NCBI RefSeq assembly: GCF_004353985.1
Contig: NZ_SMOA01000020.1
Coordinates: 1 to 47,332, forward strand
Source of the DNA: Paracraurococcus ruber
GTDB taxonomy: Bacteria > Pseudomonadota > Alphaproteobacteria > Acetobacterales > Acetobacteraceae
DNA length: 47,332 bases
Reading direction: 5' to 3'
Under the pieces are notes generated by a model that worked only from the letters and a program-made list of their open reading frames with translations, had not been told where the DNA came from and made no database searches. Both the position numbers and the translations under genes were made by a program. Positions 16,782-24,680 of the stretch are shown here, piece by piece (position 1 is the first letter of the stretch; every line of letters starts with the position of its first letter).

Positions 16782-17806
16782 CGCGGCCGGGCTCCCACCT
16801 CGCGCTCCCATCGCTCGATCAGCCGGCGGCGCTCCGCGCTGCGGCCGTAGCGGGCGAAGTCGTAGTCGATCAGCCGGATTTTCGTCAGGTCCGGCGCGCC
16901 GGGCGGCAGCGGGGCATCGCGGTTGGACGGCGTCTGCAGCTGCCCGCCCGCCTCGAACCCCAGGCGCTGCGCCGGGGCGGTCAGGGCCCAGTCGTAGAAG
17001 CGCCGCGCCTGCGCCAGGTTGCGGGCGCCGCGGATGATGGACATCGACCCGATCTCGTAGCCCGTGCCTTCGCAGGGCGTCGCCCAGGCGACGGGAAAGC
17101 CGGCATTCCTCTCCGTCACCGCGTCGTGGACGAAGGAGATGGAGAGGCCGGTCTCGCCACGCGCCACGGCCTTGATGGGGCCGGTGCCGGAGCGCGCGTA
17201 GCTGTTCACATTGGCATGCAGGCGCCGCAGGTAGCCGAAGGCCTCGTCCTCTCCCATCAACTGGACGAGGGTGGCGATGACGACATAGGCGGTGCCGGAG
17301 GAGGCGGGGTTCGCCACCTGGATCTCCCCGGCGAAGCGCGCCTCGGTCAGGTCGGCCCAGCAGGCCGGCGGGGTGATCCCCTTGCGCGCCAGAAGCTCCG
17401 TGTTGATGCCGAAGCCGATGGCGCCGGCATAGATGCCGATGGCGCGGCCGCCGGACTGCTGCCACTGCGCCTGCGCCCAGGGCTGCAGGGCGGCGCTGTT
17501 CGGGCTTTCATAGGCCTGGGTGAGGTTTTCCTCGGCGGCGGCCAGATGCGGGTCGCCGGTGCCGCCGAACCAGACATCGGTGCGCGGGTTCTGCGCCTCC
17601 GCCCGGATGGCGGCCAGCGCCTCGCCCGAGCCGCGCTGGGTCATGTTGACGCGGATGCCGGTGTCGCGGGTGAAATTCGTGGCGGCGGCCTGGCACCATT
17701 CCACCTGCACGGAGCAGGTGAGGTTCAGCGCGCCCTGCGCCGCCGCCGGCGCCGCCGGACCCAGCGCCACCGCGCCACACAGCACCATGCCCAGACCCGC
17801 ACGCAT
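16778..17806 (-). CDS. ABC importer substrate-binding protein, first paralogue
   Basis: A 342-residue periplasmic receptor with an N-terminal Sec signal (LGMVLCGAVALGPAAPAAA). It has the same fold and motif order as the receptor after it: QNPRTDVWFGGTGDPHL, NPASSGTAY, ARGET, IIRGARNLAQARRF and a basic C terminus. It is the promoter-proximal gene of the four-gene importer operon. Two receptors feeding one permease usually means two related ligands or different affinities. The gene starts 31 bp from a Pho-box-like direct repeat and 138 bp from the end of the phosphate permease gene, which is transcribed in the same direction. Confidence 0.9.
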   Translation of the reverse strand: MRAGLGMVLCGAVALGPAAPAAAQGALNLTCSVQVEWCQAAATNFTRDTGIRVNMTQRGSGEALAAIRAEAQNPRTDVWFGGTGDPHLAAAEENLTQAYESPNSAALQPWAQAQWQQSGGRAIGIYAGAIGFGINTELLARKGITPPACWADLTEARFAGEIQVANPASSGTAYVVIATLVQLMGEDEAFGYLRRLHANVNSYARSGTGPIKAVARGETGLSISFVHDAVTERNAGFPVAWATPCEGTGYEIGSMSIIRGARNLAQARRFYDWALTAPAQRLGFEAGGQLQTPSNRDAPLPPGAPDLTKIRLIDYDFARYGRSAERRRLIERWEREVGARPR

Positions 17807-17836
17807 GCAGCGTCGCCCCTCCCCCTGGGCGTCAGA

Positions 17837-17854
17837 CCGTCATCGATTTGTCAC
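17837..17854 (+). promoter_or_regulatory. Pho-box-like direct repeat (PhoB site candidate)
   Basis: Two 7-mers, CCGTCAT and TTGTCAC, are separated by CGAT, giving the 11-bp period of PhoB half-sites (consensus CTGTCAT-N4-CTGTCAY). Each matches six of seven bases. The site lies 31-48 bp before the receptor gene start and reads on the strand opposite to transcription. That is less usual, but both orientations occur in alphaproteobacteria. Confidence 0.4.
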
Positions 17855-17944
17855 ATAGCTTGGTTCGGCACGCCACCCCGCATCGCCGGGCGGGCCATCG
17901 CGTCGCGCGCCGCGTGAAGCAGGGTGCCGTGGCCGCGCCCGGCC

Positions 17945-18949
17945 CTAATCCCACAGCCCCGCCAGCGCATAGGCCAGGGCGGCGATGGCGGATGCGGCGG
18001 GGATGGTGACCACCCAGGCCACGACGATGGTGCCGGCGACGCCCCACCGCACGGCGGAGGCGCGCCGGGCCGTGCCGACGCCGATGATCGCGCCCGTGAT
18101 GGTGTGGGTGGTGGACACCGGGACGCCCAGCCAGGTCGCCAGGAACAGTGTGATCGCGCCGCCCGTCTCGGCGCAGAAGCCCTGCATCGGCGTCAGCCGG
18201 GTGATCTTCGACCCCATGGTGCGCACGATGCGCCAGCCGCCGAACAGGGTGCCGAGGCCCATGGCGCCCTGGCAGGACAGCACCACCCAGAAGGGCACGT
18301 GGAAGCCGCCCTCCAGCAGGCCCTGCGAGTAGAGCAGGACCGCGATGATCCCCATGGTCTTCTGCGCGTCGTTGCCGCCATGGCCCAGCGAGTAGAGCGA
18401 GGCCGAGACGAATTGCAGCCGGCGGAAGGTGGTGTCCACGACGAAGGGCGTCTGCCGGACGAAGACCCAGGACACGACGAGCACGAGCAGGAGCGCCAGC
18501 ACCAGGCCGAGCAGCGGCGAGAGCACGATGGCCGCCAGCGTCGTGCCGAGGCCCGACCAGAGGATGACGCCAAGCCCCGCCTTCGCCGTGCCCGCGCCCA
18601 GGATGCCGCCGACCAGCGCATGCGAGCTGGAGGACGGGATGCCCAGCGCCCAGGTCACCAGGTTCCAGGTGATCGCCCCGGTGAGCGCCCCGAAGATCAC
18701 GCGCGGGTCGATGATGCTGGCATCCACGATGCCGCGCCCGATGGTGTCCGCCACGTGCAGGCCGAAGAACAGGAAGGCGATGAAATTGAAGAACGCCGCC
18801 CAGAGCACCGCATATTGCGGCCGCAGCACCCGGGTCGAGACGATGGTGGCGATGGAATTGGCCGCATCATGCAGGCCGTTGAGGAAGTCGAACAGCAGCG
18901 CCACGGCCACCAGGCCGTAGAGCAGCGGCAGGGAAAGGGCGGCGTCCAT
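17945..18949 (-). CDS. pit: Pit-family low-affinity inorganic phosphate transporter
   Basis: A 334-residue integral membrane protein of the PiT family. The two signature repeats are DFLNGLHDAANSIATIVSTRVL near residue 21, read in two parts, and GHGGNDAQKTMG in the second half. The conserved GIPSSSSHALVGG and GVPVSTTHTITGAI segments follow each. It has about ten hydrophobic segments, the shorter bacterial/archaeal form. It carries phosphate across the inner membrane with protons or as metal-phosphate. It follows a DUF47 gene by 12 bp, the standard pairing of this subfamily. The ABC importer downstream may extend this into a phosphorus-acquisition region. Confidence 0.93.
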   Translation of the reverse strand: MDAALSLPLLYGLVAVALLFDFLNGLHDAANSIATIVSTRVLRPQYAVLWAAFFNFIAFLFFGLHVADTIGRGIVDASIIDPRVIFGALTGAITWNLVTWALGIPSSSSHALVGGILGAGTAKAGLGVILWSGLGTTLAAIVLSPLLGLVLALLLVLVVSWVFVRQTPFVVDTTFRRLQFVSASLYSLGHGGNDAQKTMGIIAVLLYSQGLLEGGFHVPFWVVLSCQGAMGLGTLFGGWRIVRTMGSKITRLTPMQGFCAETGGAITLFLATWLGVPVSTTHTITGAIIGVGTARRASAVRWGVAGTIVVAWVVTIPAASAIAALAYALAGLWD

Positions 18950-18961
18950 GCCGGGCGCGAC

Positions 18962-19603
18962 CTAGACGTGCTCGACCACGATGGTCTCGATTTCCTCCGC
19001 CGCGTCGTCGAAGCGATCTACGACCTTCTCGAGCAGGTCGAAGACCTCGCGCGCCGCGATGAACCGCAGCGCATCCTCCGGCCGGGATCGCCGGAACAAC
19101 TCCATCACCCCGGCGTCGTGCACGTCGTCCGCCTCGCCCTCCACCGCCCGGATCTGCTCGCAGAGGGCGCCGATCCGCCCGGCATTCGAACCGATGTTGG
19201 CGAGCAGGGGCACGACCTCCCGCAGCAGGCCGGCGCATCGCAGGATCGCCTCGCCCATCCGCTGGTAGTCGGGCTCGAACTCGGTCATCTCGAACAGGAT
19301 GATGGCCTTGGCCGCCTTCTTCATCTGGTCGACGGTGTCGTCCATGCGGCCGATCAGCGCCTGGATGTCGCCGCGGTCGAAGGGGGTGACGAAGGTCCGG
19401 CGGACCGCCTGCACCACCTCCCGCGTCACCGCATCGGCATCGTCCTCGGCCGCCAGGACGCCCGGGAAATGCCGGCGCACCGCGTCGCCGCCGTTCAGCA
19501 TGCCGCGCAACTCGGTCGCGCCGCGCACCACCGCATCGGCATGGCGGGCATACATGTCGAAGAACCGCTCCTCGCGCGGCAGCAGGCGGCGGAACCAACG
19601 CAT
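18962..19603 (-). CDS. DUF47/PhoU-like accessory protein of the Pit transporter
   Basis: A 213-residue all-helical protein of the DUF47 (TIGR00153, PhoU-like) family. It starts MRWFRRLLPREERFFDMYARHA and contains the acidic metal-binding segments VEGEADDVHDA and VVDRFDDAAEEIE typical of PhoU folds. Members accompany Pit transporters and are thought to gate or inhibit them. The start at 19603 follows AGGA; longer open sequence upstream is not coding in character. The gene is first in the DUF47-pit pair, with a 12-bp gap to pit. Confidence 0.92.
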   Translation of the reverse strand: MRWFRRLLPREERFFDMYARHADAVVRGATELRGMLNGGDAVRRHFPGVLAAEDDADAVTREVVQAVRRTFVTPFDRGDIQALIGRMDDTVDQMKKAAKAIILFEMTEFEPDYQRMGEAILRCAGLLREVVPLLANIGSNAGRIGALCEQIRAVEGEADDVHDAGVMELFRRSRPEDALRFIAAREVFDLLEKVVDRFDDAAEEIETIVVEHV

Positions 19604-20136
19604 GCGGTCCTGTCCTTTCCAGGGCGGCCAGGCCCAGGTCACCCGGGCCGCGTCGCCGGGCCAGCCCGCCCATAGGCCTGAACGCGCATCACAGAAAGTC
19701 CGGGCATCCCCGCCGTTCCGGCCGACACCCCCGCATCCCGCATCCGTGCCCTGGATCCATGCCCTGGACCCGTGCCCGGGGCCGGCGTGCCGTGGCCGGA
19801 AGCGCCTTCCGCCGGGCCGCGACGCATCCGTTCCAGGCACAGGCCAGGTCGGCGAGACCCCTGCCCCGCGTCGCCTCGTCGGGACGCCGGCCCCCTGCCG
19901 GCCGGGCGCGCCTCGCCGCCCGGTCAGGCGGCGCGCCGCCCCGTGTCCCTGCCCGCAGCGGCCAGCGATGCCGCGGCCCGGCCGGGGCGGCTTGCCGCTC
20001 CTCCCGGTCGCTGCGTATCGTCCTCATCAAGCTGCGTGCCGGGGACGACTGGCCTCGCGCGGCAGCGTGCAGAATGCCGCGCGAGGCCGGCCGGGGCGGC
20101 GTTCCCGCCGCCCCGCGCGGGTACAGGAGACGTCCC
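19604..20136. other. 533-bp divergent intergenic region
   Basis: Lies between the leftward DUF47 gene and the rightward flavin monooxygenase. Around 19747-19790 an imperfect 13-bp unit occurs twice in tandem (CCCTGGATCCATG, CCCTGGACCCGTG). No good Pho box, riboswitch or coding frame was recognised. Confidence 0.5.
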
Positions 20137-21366
20137 ATGCCCCGCCTCGGCTTCGGTGCCTTCCTCGCCCCGCATCATCCGGTCGGCGAGAACCCCCTGC
20201 TGCAATTCCGCCGCGACATCGACCTGGTCGAGCATCTCGACAAGCTCGGCTACGACGAATTCTGGTGCGGCGAGCACCATTCGAGCGGCTGGGAGATGAT
20301 CGCCTCGCCTGAGATGTTCCTCGCCGCCGCCGGGGAGCGGACGAAGCGCATCAAGCTCGCCACCGGCGTGGTCTCCCTGCCCTACCACCATCCGTTCAAC
20401 GTCGCGCAGCGGATGGTGCAGCTCGACTGGATGACCGGCGGGCGGGCGATCTTCGGCTCCGGCCCGGGTGCGCTGGCCTCGGACGCCCATACGCTCGGCA
20501 TCGATCCCATGCTGCTGCGGGACCGCCAGGACGAGGCGATCGGCATCATCCGCCGCCTGTTCCGGGGCGAGCGCATCACCTACCGCAGCGACTGGTTCAA
20601 CCTGAACGACGCCGCGCTGCAGCTCCTGCCGCTGCAGGAGGAGATGCCCTTCGCGGTGGCGTCGCAGATCAGTCCTTCCGGCATGACGCTGGCCGGCAAG
20701 CATGGCATCGGCATCATCTCCATCGGCTCGCTGTCGACCGAGGGGCTGAACGCGCTGCCGACGCAATGGGGCTTCGCCGAGGATGCCGCGCGGAAGGCCG
20801 GCACCACGGTGGACCGCAGGAACTGGCGCGTCCTGCTGAGCTGGCACATCGCCGAGACCCGGGAGAAGGCGATGGCCGAGGCCCGGGACGGCCTGTTCAG
20901 GCACCACAACGAATATGTCACCGGCACGCTGCAACGGCCCGGCGCCAAGCCCTTCCGGACCCCGGACGAGGCGGTGGAGAAGACCGCCTACGGCCCCGGC
21001 GCGGTCGCCACCATCGGCACGCCGGACGACCTCATCGCCCGCATCAAGGACGTGCTGGCGCTCAGCGGCGGCTTCGGTACCGTCGTCGGCTTCGTGCATG
21101 ACTGGGCGAACCCCGAGAACACCTTCCGCAGCTGGGACATGGTGGCGCGCTACGTGGTGCCGGAGATCAACGGCTATCTGCGCAAGCTGCGGGAATCGCG
21201 CGAGTTCGTCGCCACCAACCGGGAGTATTTCGACCGCGCGAAGGAAGCCGTCATGGCGAAGATCTCGGAGAATGCCGCGGCTGCCGAGGCGCTGAAGGTC
21301 ACGCGGTCGCCGATGCTGGCGGCCTCGGGCAGCAACCTGCCGGATTTCGACACGCAGCGCGGCTGA
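20137..21366 (+). CDS. LLM-class flavin-dependent monooxygenase, limonene 1,2-monooxygenase-like
   Basis: A 409-residue protein of the bacterial luciferase-like superfamily. The N terminus runs LGFGAFLAPHHPVGENP, then YDEFWCGEHHSSGW, ATGVVSLPYHHPFNVAQRM and GRAIFGSGPGALASDAHTLG. That order closely follows Rhodococcus LimB as I remember it. These enzymes use reduced FMN or FAD supplied by a separate reductase and insert one oxygen atom into alkenes, aldehydes or related substrates. No reductase gene is adjacent. The ATG at 20137 follows CAGGAGA; upstream sequence in frame is not protein-like. It stands alone in its direction, with long gaps on both sides, so its substrate is open. Confidence 0.9.
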   Translation: MPRLGFGAFLAPHHPVGENPLLQFRRDIDLVEHLDKLGYDEFWCGEHHSSGWEMIASPEMFLAAAGERTKRIKLATGVVSLPYHHPFNVAQRMVQLDWMTGGRAIFGSGPGALASDAHTLGIDPMLLRDRQDEAIGIIRRLFRGERITYRSDWFNLNDAALQLLPLQEEMPFAVASQISPSGMTLAGKHGIGIISIGSLSTEGLNALPTQWGFAEDAARKAGTTVDRRNWRVLLSWHIAETREKAMAEARDGLFRHHNEYVTGTLQRPGAKPFRTPDEAVEKTAYGPGAVATIGTPDDLIARIKDVLALSGGFGTVVGFVHDWANPENTFRSWDMVARYVVPEINGYLRKLRESREFVATNREYFDRAKEAVMAKISENAAAAEALKVTRSPMLAASGSNLPDFDTQRG

Positions 21367-21570
21367 CGGCGCGGGGCGCCGCCTTGCCGCAACACCCGAA
21401 GCCGGAAGACGGCGCCTGCCCGTGATGCCCGCGGCGACCCGCCATCGCCGTAACGCCCGGGGCGGATGGCCTGCCGCGGCCATGGCGGCTTGCGGCGATG
21501 GGCACCATCCGGCGCGGGACCCCGGGCCAGGATCGCCAGCATGGCGATCCCGGCGTGCAGCCTCGCGCCG

Positions 21571-21602
21571 ACCCGCGCCCTGTAAGACCCGCGCCCTGTA
21601 AG
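21571..21602. repeat. 16-bp perfect tandem duplication
   Basis: The unit ACCCGCGCCCTGTAAG occurs twice head-to-tail with no mismatch, in intergenic DNA immediately before a promoter-like A/T-rich patch. It may be a recent slippage product or a doubled protein-binding site. Confidence 0.8.
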
Positions 21603-21669
21603 ATTGTCTACCATTTCGCCTGATTTCACACTATCGTGAGGTCCATCAAGAAGCCCCAAGGGTTCTCCG

Positions 21670-21816
21670 ATGGAAGCCACGCATGGCCGGCAGCCGGTCC
21701 CGCTGCCGCCTCTCGAATGTCTCGGCCCCTATCACGACGATGGCGATATGGGCCTGTTTCCGCCCGCCAGCCCGCGCATGCCGGTCGCCGGCACGGAGGC
21801 CGATGATGAAGGGTGA
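21670..21816 (+). CDS. possible 48-residue small protein
   Basis: An ATG with AAGGG about eight bases upstream opens a 48-codon frame that begins MEATHGRQPVPLPPLECLG and ends in TEADDEG. The product is acidic at its C terminus and Pro-rich, matching no family I know. In support are the ribosome site, the A/T-rich promoter-like patch 40-60 bp upstream, and a less Arg-rich composition than random frames here. Against are short length and weaker third-position G+C than the neighbouring genes. It may be an upstream leader peptide or not translated at all. Confidence 0.3.
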   Translation: MEATHGRQPVPLPPLECLGPYHDDGDMGLFPPASPRMPVAGTEADDEG

Positions 21817-22197
21817 GCGCAGCCGCCCGCGGCATGAGCGGGGCCTGCCGCTGGCGCGGATGCCGCTGCCGGCCACCCGGACCGCGCCCGACCAGGCGGC
21901 CGCCGGTCAGCATCCGGCCGCGTCCTCCCGGCCCGAGCGTCCCATCGGGCAGGTGCCGGCCCCGTCCAGCCAGGCATCGGACCACCTCCCGGCCTGAGCC
22001 CTCCAAGTCCCTGGTGACCCGGCATCGCGCCCTGCCGGCGCCCGGATGCAAGGTCGCGGACCGTCGTCCGGGCATGGCCTGCCGTGCCGCACGGCAGAGC
22101 CCCGGCCGGGCATGCGCCCGGTCGCGGGCAGCCAGGGCCGGGCCCATGCGCCCGGCACGCCGCCGCGATTGACGCCCGTGCGGCCGGCCGGGCAACA

Positions 22198-23184
22198 ATG
22201 GCCCGCCCCGCAGACCGCCCGTCCTGCCCCGGCCGGCATCGATCCGGATGCCCGGCCGGTGCCATCGGAACCCGCCGCCTGGCCGCCCGCCCCGCATCCG
22301 CCATCGACCTCAGGCTCCTTCGCCAATTCGTCGCGGTCGCCGAGGAGCTGCATTTCCGCCGGGCCGCGCGCCGGCTGGCGATGTCGCAGCCGCCGCTCAC
22401 CGCCGCCATCCGGCGGCTGGAAGCCGCGGTCGGCGCGACGCTGCTGGAGCGTGGCAACCGGGGCGTGGCGCTCACCCCCGCCGGCGCGACGCTGCTCGAG
22501 GACGCACGGGCCTTGCTCCGGCAGGCGGACCGCGCCGTGCTCGCCGCGCGGGAGGCGGCGGCGGGACGGCTTGGCCTCGTCCGGCTGGGGTATGTCGGCA
22601 GTGCCATGTATGGCCGCCTGCCGGCGACGATCCGCGCCTTCCGCCGCACCCATCCCGGGCTGAGGCTGGAACTGCGGGAGGCGACGACCGCAGCGCAGGT
22701 GGCGGCGCTGCACGCGGGCGAGCTGGATATCGCCATCGTCATTCCCCCATTCGGCGGCGAGGCCGGCCTGCATCTGCGGCCCTTCGATGCCGACCGGCTG
22801 GCCATGGCCCTGCCCGCCGCACACACGCTCGCCGGCCGGACCGGCCTGCGCCTCGGCGACCTCGCGGGGGAGCCCTTCGTGCTCTGGCCGGCGCGCGAGG
22901 GCCGCGGCTTCCACGACCGCGTGATCCGGCTCTGTGCCGGCGCCGGCTTCGTGCCGGAGGTGGTGCAGGAGGCGCACGGGATGCACGCCGTGCTTTCGCT
23001 GGTGGCGGTGGAAGCGGGCGTGTCGATCGTGCCGTCGGCAATGGCCTCCGTGCGGCCGGCGGAGATCCGCTACCTGCCGCTCGCGGAAGAGGCGGCCGCC
23101 TTCGAGCACTTGGCGGCCCGGCGGGAGGCCGGCGCCACGCCGGCCGCGATGGCGCTGTTCGCCGCGCTGGCTGATTGCCGCTGA
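22198..23184 (+). CDS. LysR-family transcriptional regulator
   Basis: The protein is 328 residues from the chosen ATG. The winged HTH begins at about residue 38 (IDLRLLRQFVAVAEELHF, then RRAARRLAMSQPPLTAAIRRLE), and the effector-binding domain fills about 125-325. The 37-residue Pro/Arg-rich lead before the HTH is unusual. No GTG or TTG lies closer in frame, so either the lead is real, a rare start codon is used, or the ATG is miscalled. It is transcribed towards a NIPSNAP gene 147 bp away, and both may concern the LimB-like oxygenase to the left. Its ligand is unknown. Confidence 0.85.
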   Translation: MARPADRPSCPGRHRSGCPAGAIGTRRLAARPASAIDLRLLRQFVAVAEELHFRRAARRLAMSQPPLTAAIRRLEAAVGATLLERGNRGVALTPAGATLLEDARALLRQADRAVLAAREAAAGRLGLVRLGYVGSAMYGRLPATIRAFRRTHPGLRLELREATTAAQVAALHAGELDIAIVIPPFGGEAGLHLRPFDADRLAMALPAAHTLAGRTGLRLGDLAGEPFVLWPAREGRGFHDRVIRLCAGAGFVPEVVQEAHGMHAVLSLVAVEAGVSIVPSAMASVRPAEIRYLPLAEEAAAFEHLAARREAGATPAAMALFAALADCR

Positions 23185-23189
23185 GTATC

Positions 23190-23228
23190 GCCGGGGCCGG
23201 CAAACGGTATTGGCCGTATCGCCCCGGC
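23190..23228. terminator. possible hairpin after the LysR gene
   Basis: GCCGGGGC and GCCCCGGC form a perfect 8-bp stem around a 23-base loop, starting six bases after the LysR stop. No T-tract follows, so a factor-independent terminator is uncertain; the dyad could instead be an operator for the NIPSNAP gene. Confidence 0.3.
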
Positions 23229-23331
23229 CACCTCACCTCTCGGCCATGAGGAGGTGAAGACGCCGCCACAGCCGGGAACGCGGCGAAACCCGGCACGCAG
23301 TCCAGCCACGACAGCCCCAGGAGCCGCCAGC

Positions 23332-23658
23332 ATGCACCAGCTTCGCATCTACCAGATCTTCGACCACAACAAGGCCGAGTTCCATGCCCGCTTCCGCGAC
23401 CATGTCGTCCGCATCATGCGGCGGCACGCCTTCGACATCGCCGGGATGTGGGAGGCGCGCGGCGAGGGCGGACCCGAATTCGTCTATCTGCTCCACTGGC
23501 CGGACGAGGCCAGCATGGCGGCACGCTGGGCCGACTTCATGGCCGATGAGGAATGGTCCCGCATCAGGGCCGAGACGACGGCGCGCCACGGCGATCTCGT
23601 CGGCCGGATCGAGAACCGCGTGATGTGCCGCACGCCCTACCCGGCCAGCCCCGCCTGA
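23332..23658 (+). CDS. NIPSNAP family protein
   Basis: A 108-residue ferredoxin-like (dimeric alpha/beta barrel) protein. The pattern LRIYQIFDHNKAEFHARFRDHVVRIM with a following GMWEA and VYLLHWPDEASMAARWADF is typical of NIPSNAP-domain proteins. Bacterial members are small cytosolic proteins of poorly known role, some near monooxygenases. The start at 23332 has AGGAG nine bases upstream. It probably forms its own unit under the preceding LysR regulator. Confidence 0.85.
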   Translation: MHQLRIYQIFDHNKAEFHARFRDHVVRIMRRHAFDIAGMWEARGEGGPEFVYLLHWPDEASMAARWADFMADEEWSRIRAETTARHGDLVGRIENRVMCRTPYPASPA

Positions 23659-23802
23659 CGCGACCGGTACGGTCGCGGGCGGCCAGCCCCGCCCGCGATC
23701 CCGGCGTGACGGCGGAGCGCCTGCGGGGCTGGATGCCGCAGCATTGCAGCCTTTCGATGCGGGCCGGCCATGGCCGGCCGCGATGCCGCGGGATGCCGAG
23801 GC

Positions 23803-24675
23803 TCAGCCCTGTCGCAGCGCGGCGGCCGCCTGGGTGGCGATGATCCGTTCCATGCGGGGCACGAGGTCCATGGCGACGAACTCGCCATCCACCAGGGCGA
23901 CGTTCTCGCCGCGCGCCGCCGCCTCGCGGAAGGCGGCGACATAGCGCCGGGCGCGTGCCACCTCCTCTGCATTCGGCGTGAAGGCGGCATTGACCGGCGC
24001 GATCTGGTCCGGGTGGAACACCACCTTGCCGGAAAAGCCGAGTTCCCTTGCCAGCAGGGCATCGGCCCGCGTGCCCTCCACGTCCCGCAACCCGCCGAGA
24101 TAGGGCGCGTCGAGCGCCTGCGCCCCGACGGCGCCGGCCGCGGCGGTGATGACCTGGCGCGGAAAGTCCAGTGCGCGCGGCGTCAGCGCGCCGCCGGTCG
24201 CCAACGTGTAGTCGCCCGGGCCGAAGAAGATCGCCGCCAGGTTGGGCGAGGCATCGGCGATCGCCAGCGCATTCAGGATGCCCCGCGGCGTCTCCAGCGT
24301 GGCGATCACCGGCAGGGGCGCTTGGCCGGGCGCCAGCGCCGCGAGGCGCGCGTCGAGGCGCCGCAGCGCCTCCGGCGATTCCACCTTCGGCAGCATCACC
24401 GCATCCAGCCCCCCCAGCGGCAGGGCGGCCAGGTCCTGCTCCCAGGCGTCGCTGCCGACGGCGTTGATGCGCACCACGCGCTCCCGCCCGCCGAAATCGA
24501 GGTCGCGCAGCGCCGCCGCCACCGCCGCCCGCGCTTCCGCCTTGCGCGATGGCGGCACGCCATCCTCCAGGTCGAAGGCGATGCTGTCGGCCGGCAGCGT
24601 CGCGGCCTTGGCCAGCCGGTCCGCCCGATGGCCCGGCGTGATGAGGAGGGAACGCCGCAGGCGCCAGTCGGGCAT
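23803..24675 (-). CDS. HpcH/HpaI aldolase/citrate lyase family protein (CitE-like)
   Basis: A 290-residue TIM-barrel lyase of the CitE/malyl-CoA lyase family. Seen are FDLEDGVPPSRK (Mg ligand region), the acidic IATLETPRG, GPGDYTLATGG, and VVFHPDQIAPVN. Members cleave 3-hydroxy-3-acyl-CoA type substrates such as malyl-, citramalyl- or methylmalyl-CoA to acetyl-CoA plus an oxo acid; some act on free acids. It follows the CaiB gene by 5 bp, so the pair acts in sequence: CoA is added to an acid and the thioester is later split. It shares only the family pattern with the second CitE at 29944-30861, so the two probably have different substrates. Confidence 0.88.
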   Translation of the reverse strand: MPDWRLRRSLLITPGHRADRLAKAATLPADSIAFDLEDGVPPSRKAEARAAVAAALRDLDFGGRERVVRINAVGSDAWEQDLAALPLGGLDAVMLPKVESPEALRRLDARLAALAPGQAPLPVIATLETPRGILNALAIADASPNLAAIFFGPGDYTLATGGALTPRALDFPRQVITAAAGAVGAQALDAPYLGGLRDVEGTRADALLARELGFSGKVVFHPDQIAPVNAAFTPNAEEVARARRYVAAFREAAARGENVALVDGEFVAMDLVPRMERIIATQAAAALRQG

Positions 24676-24680
24676 CGCGC

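Larger units (their letters stand above)
21367..22197. other. 831-bp interval with low-G+C patch
   Basis: Mostly G+C-rich sequence without recognisable genes. It holds a perfect 16-bp tandem duplication (21571-21602), directly followed by an A/T-rich patch (21603-21660) that looks like a promoter or leader: TTGTCT and CACTAT are 19 bp apart. A short open frame follows at 21670. Otherwise nothing is recognised. Confidence 0.5.

Noticed and set aside
12539-17806. Straight label 'ferric iron ABC importer'
   Set aside because: The family also includes phosphate-ester and phosphonate importers. The Pho-box-like site, pit neighbour and AfuB-like permease size argue against assuming iron, so I left the substrate open.
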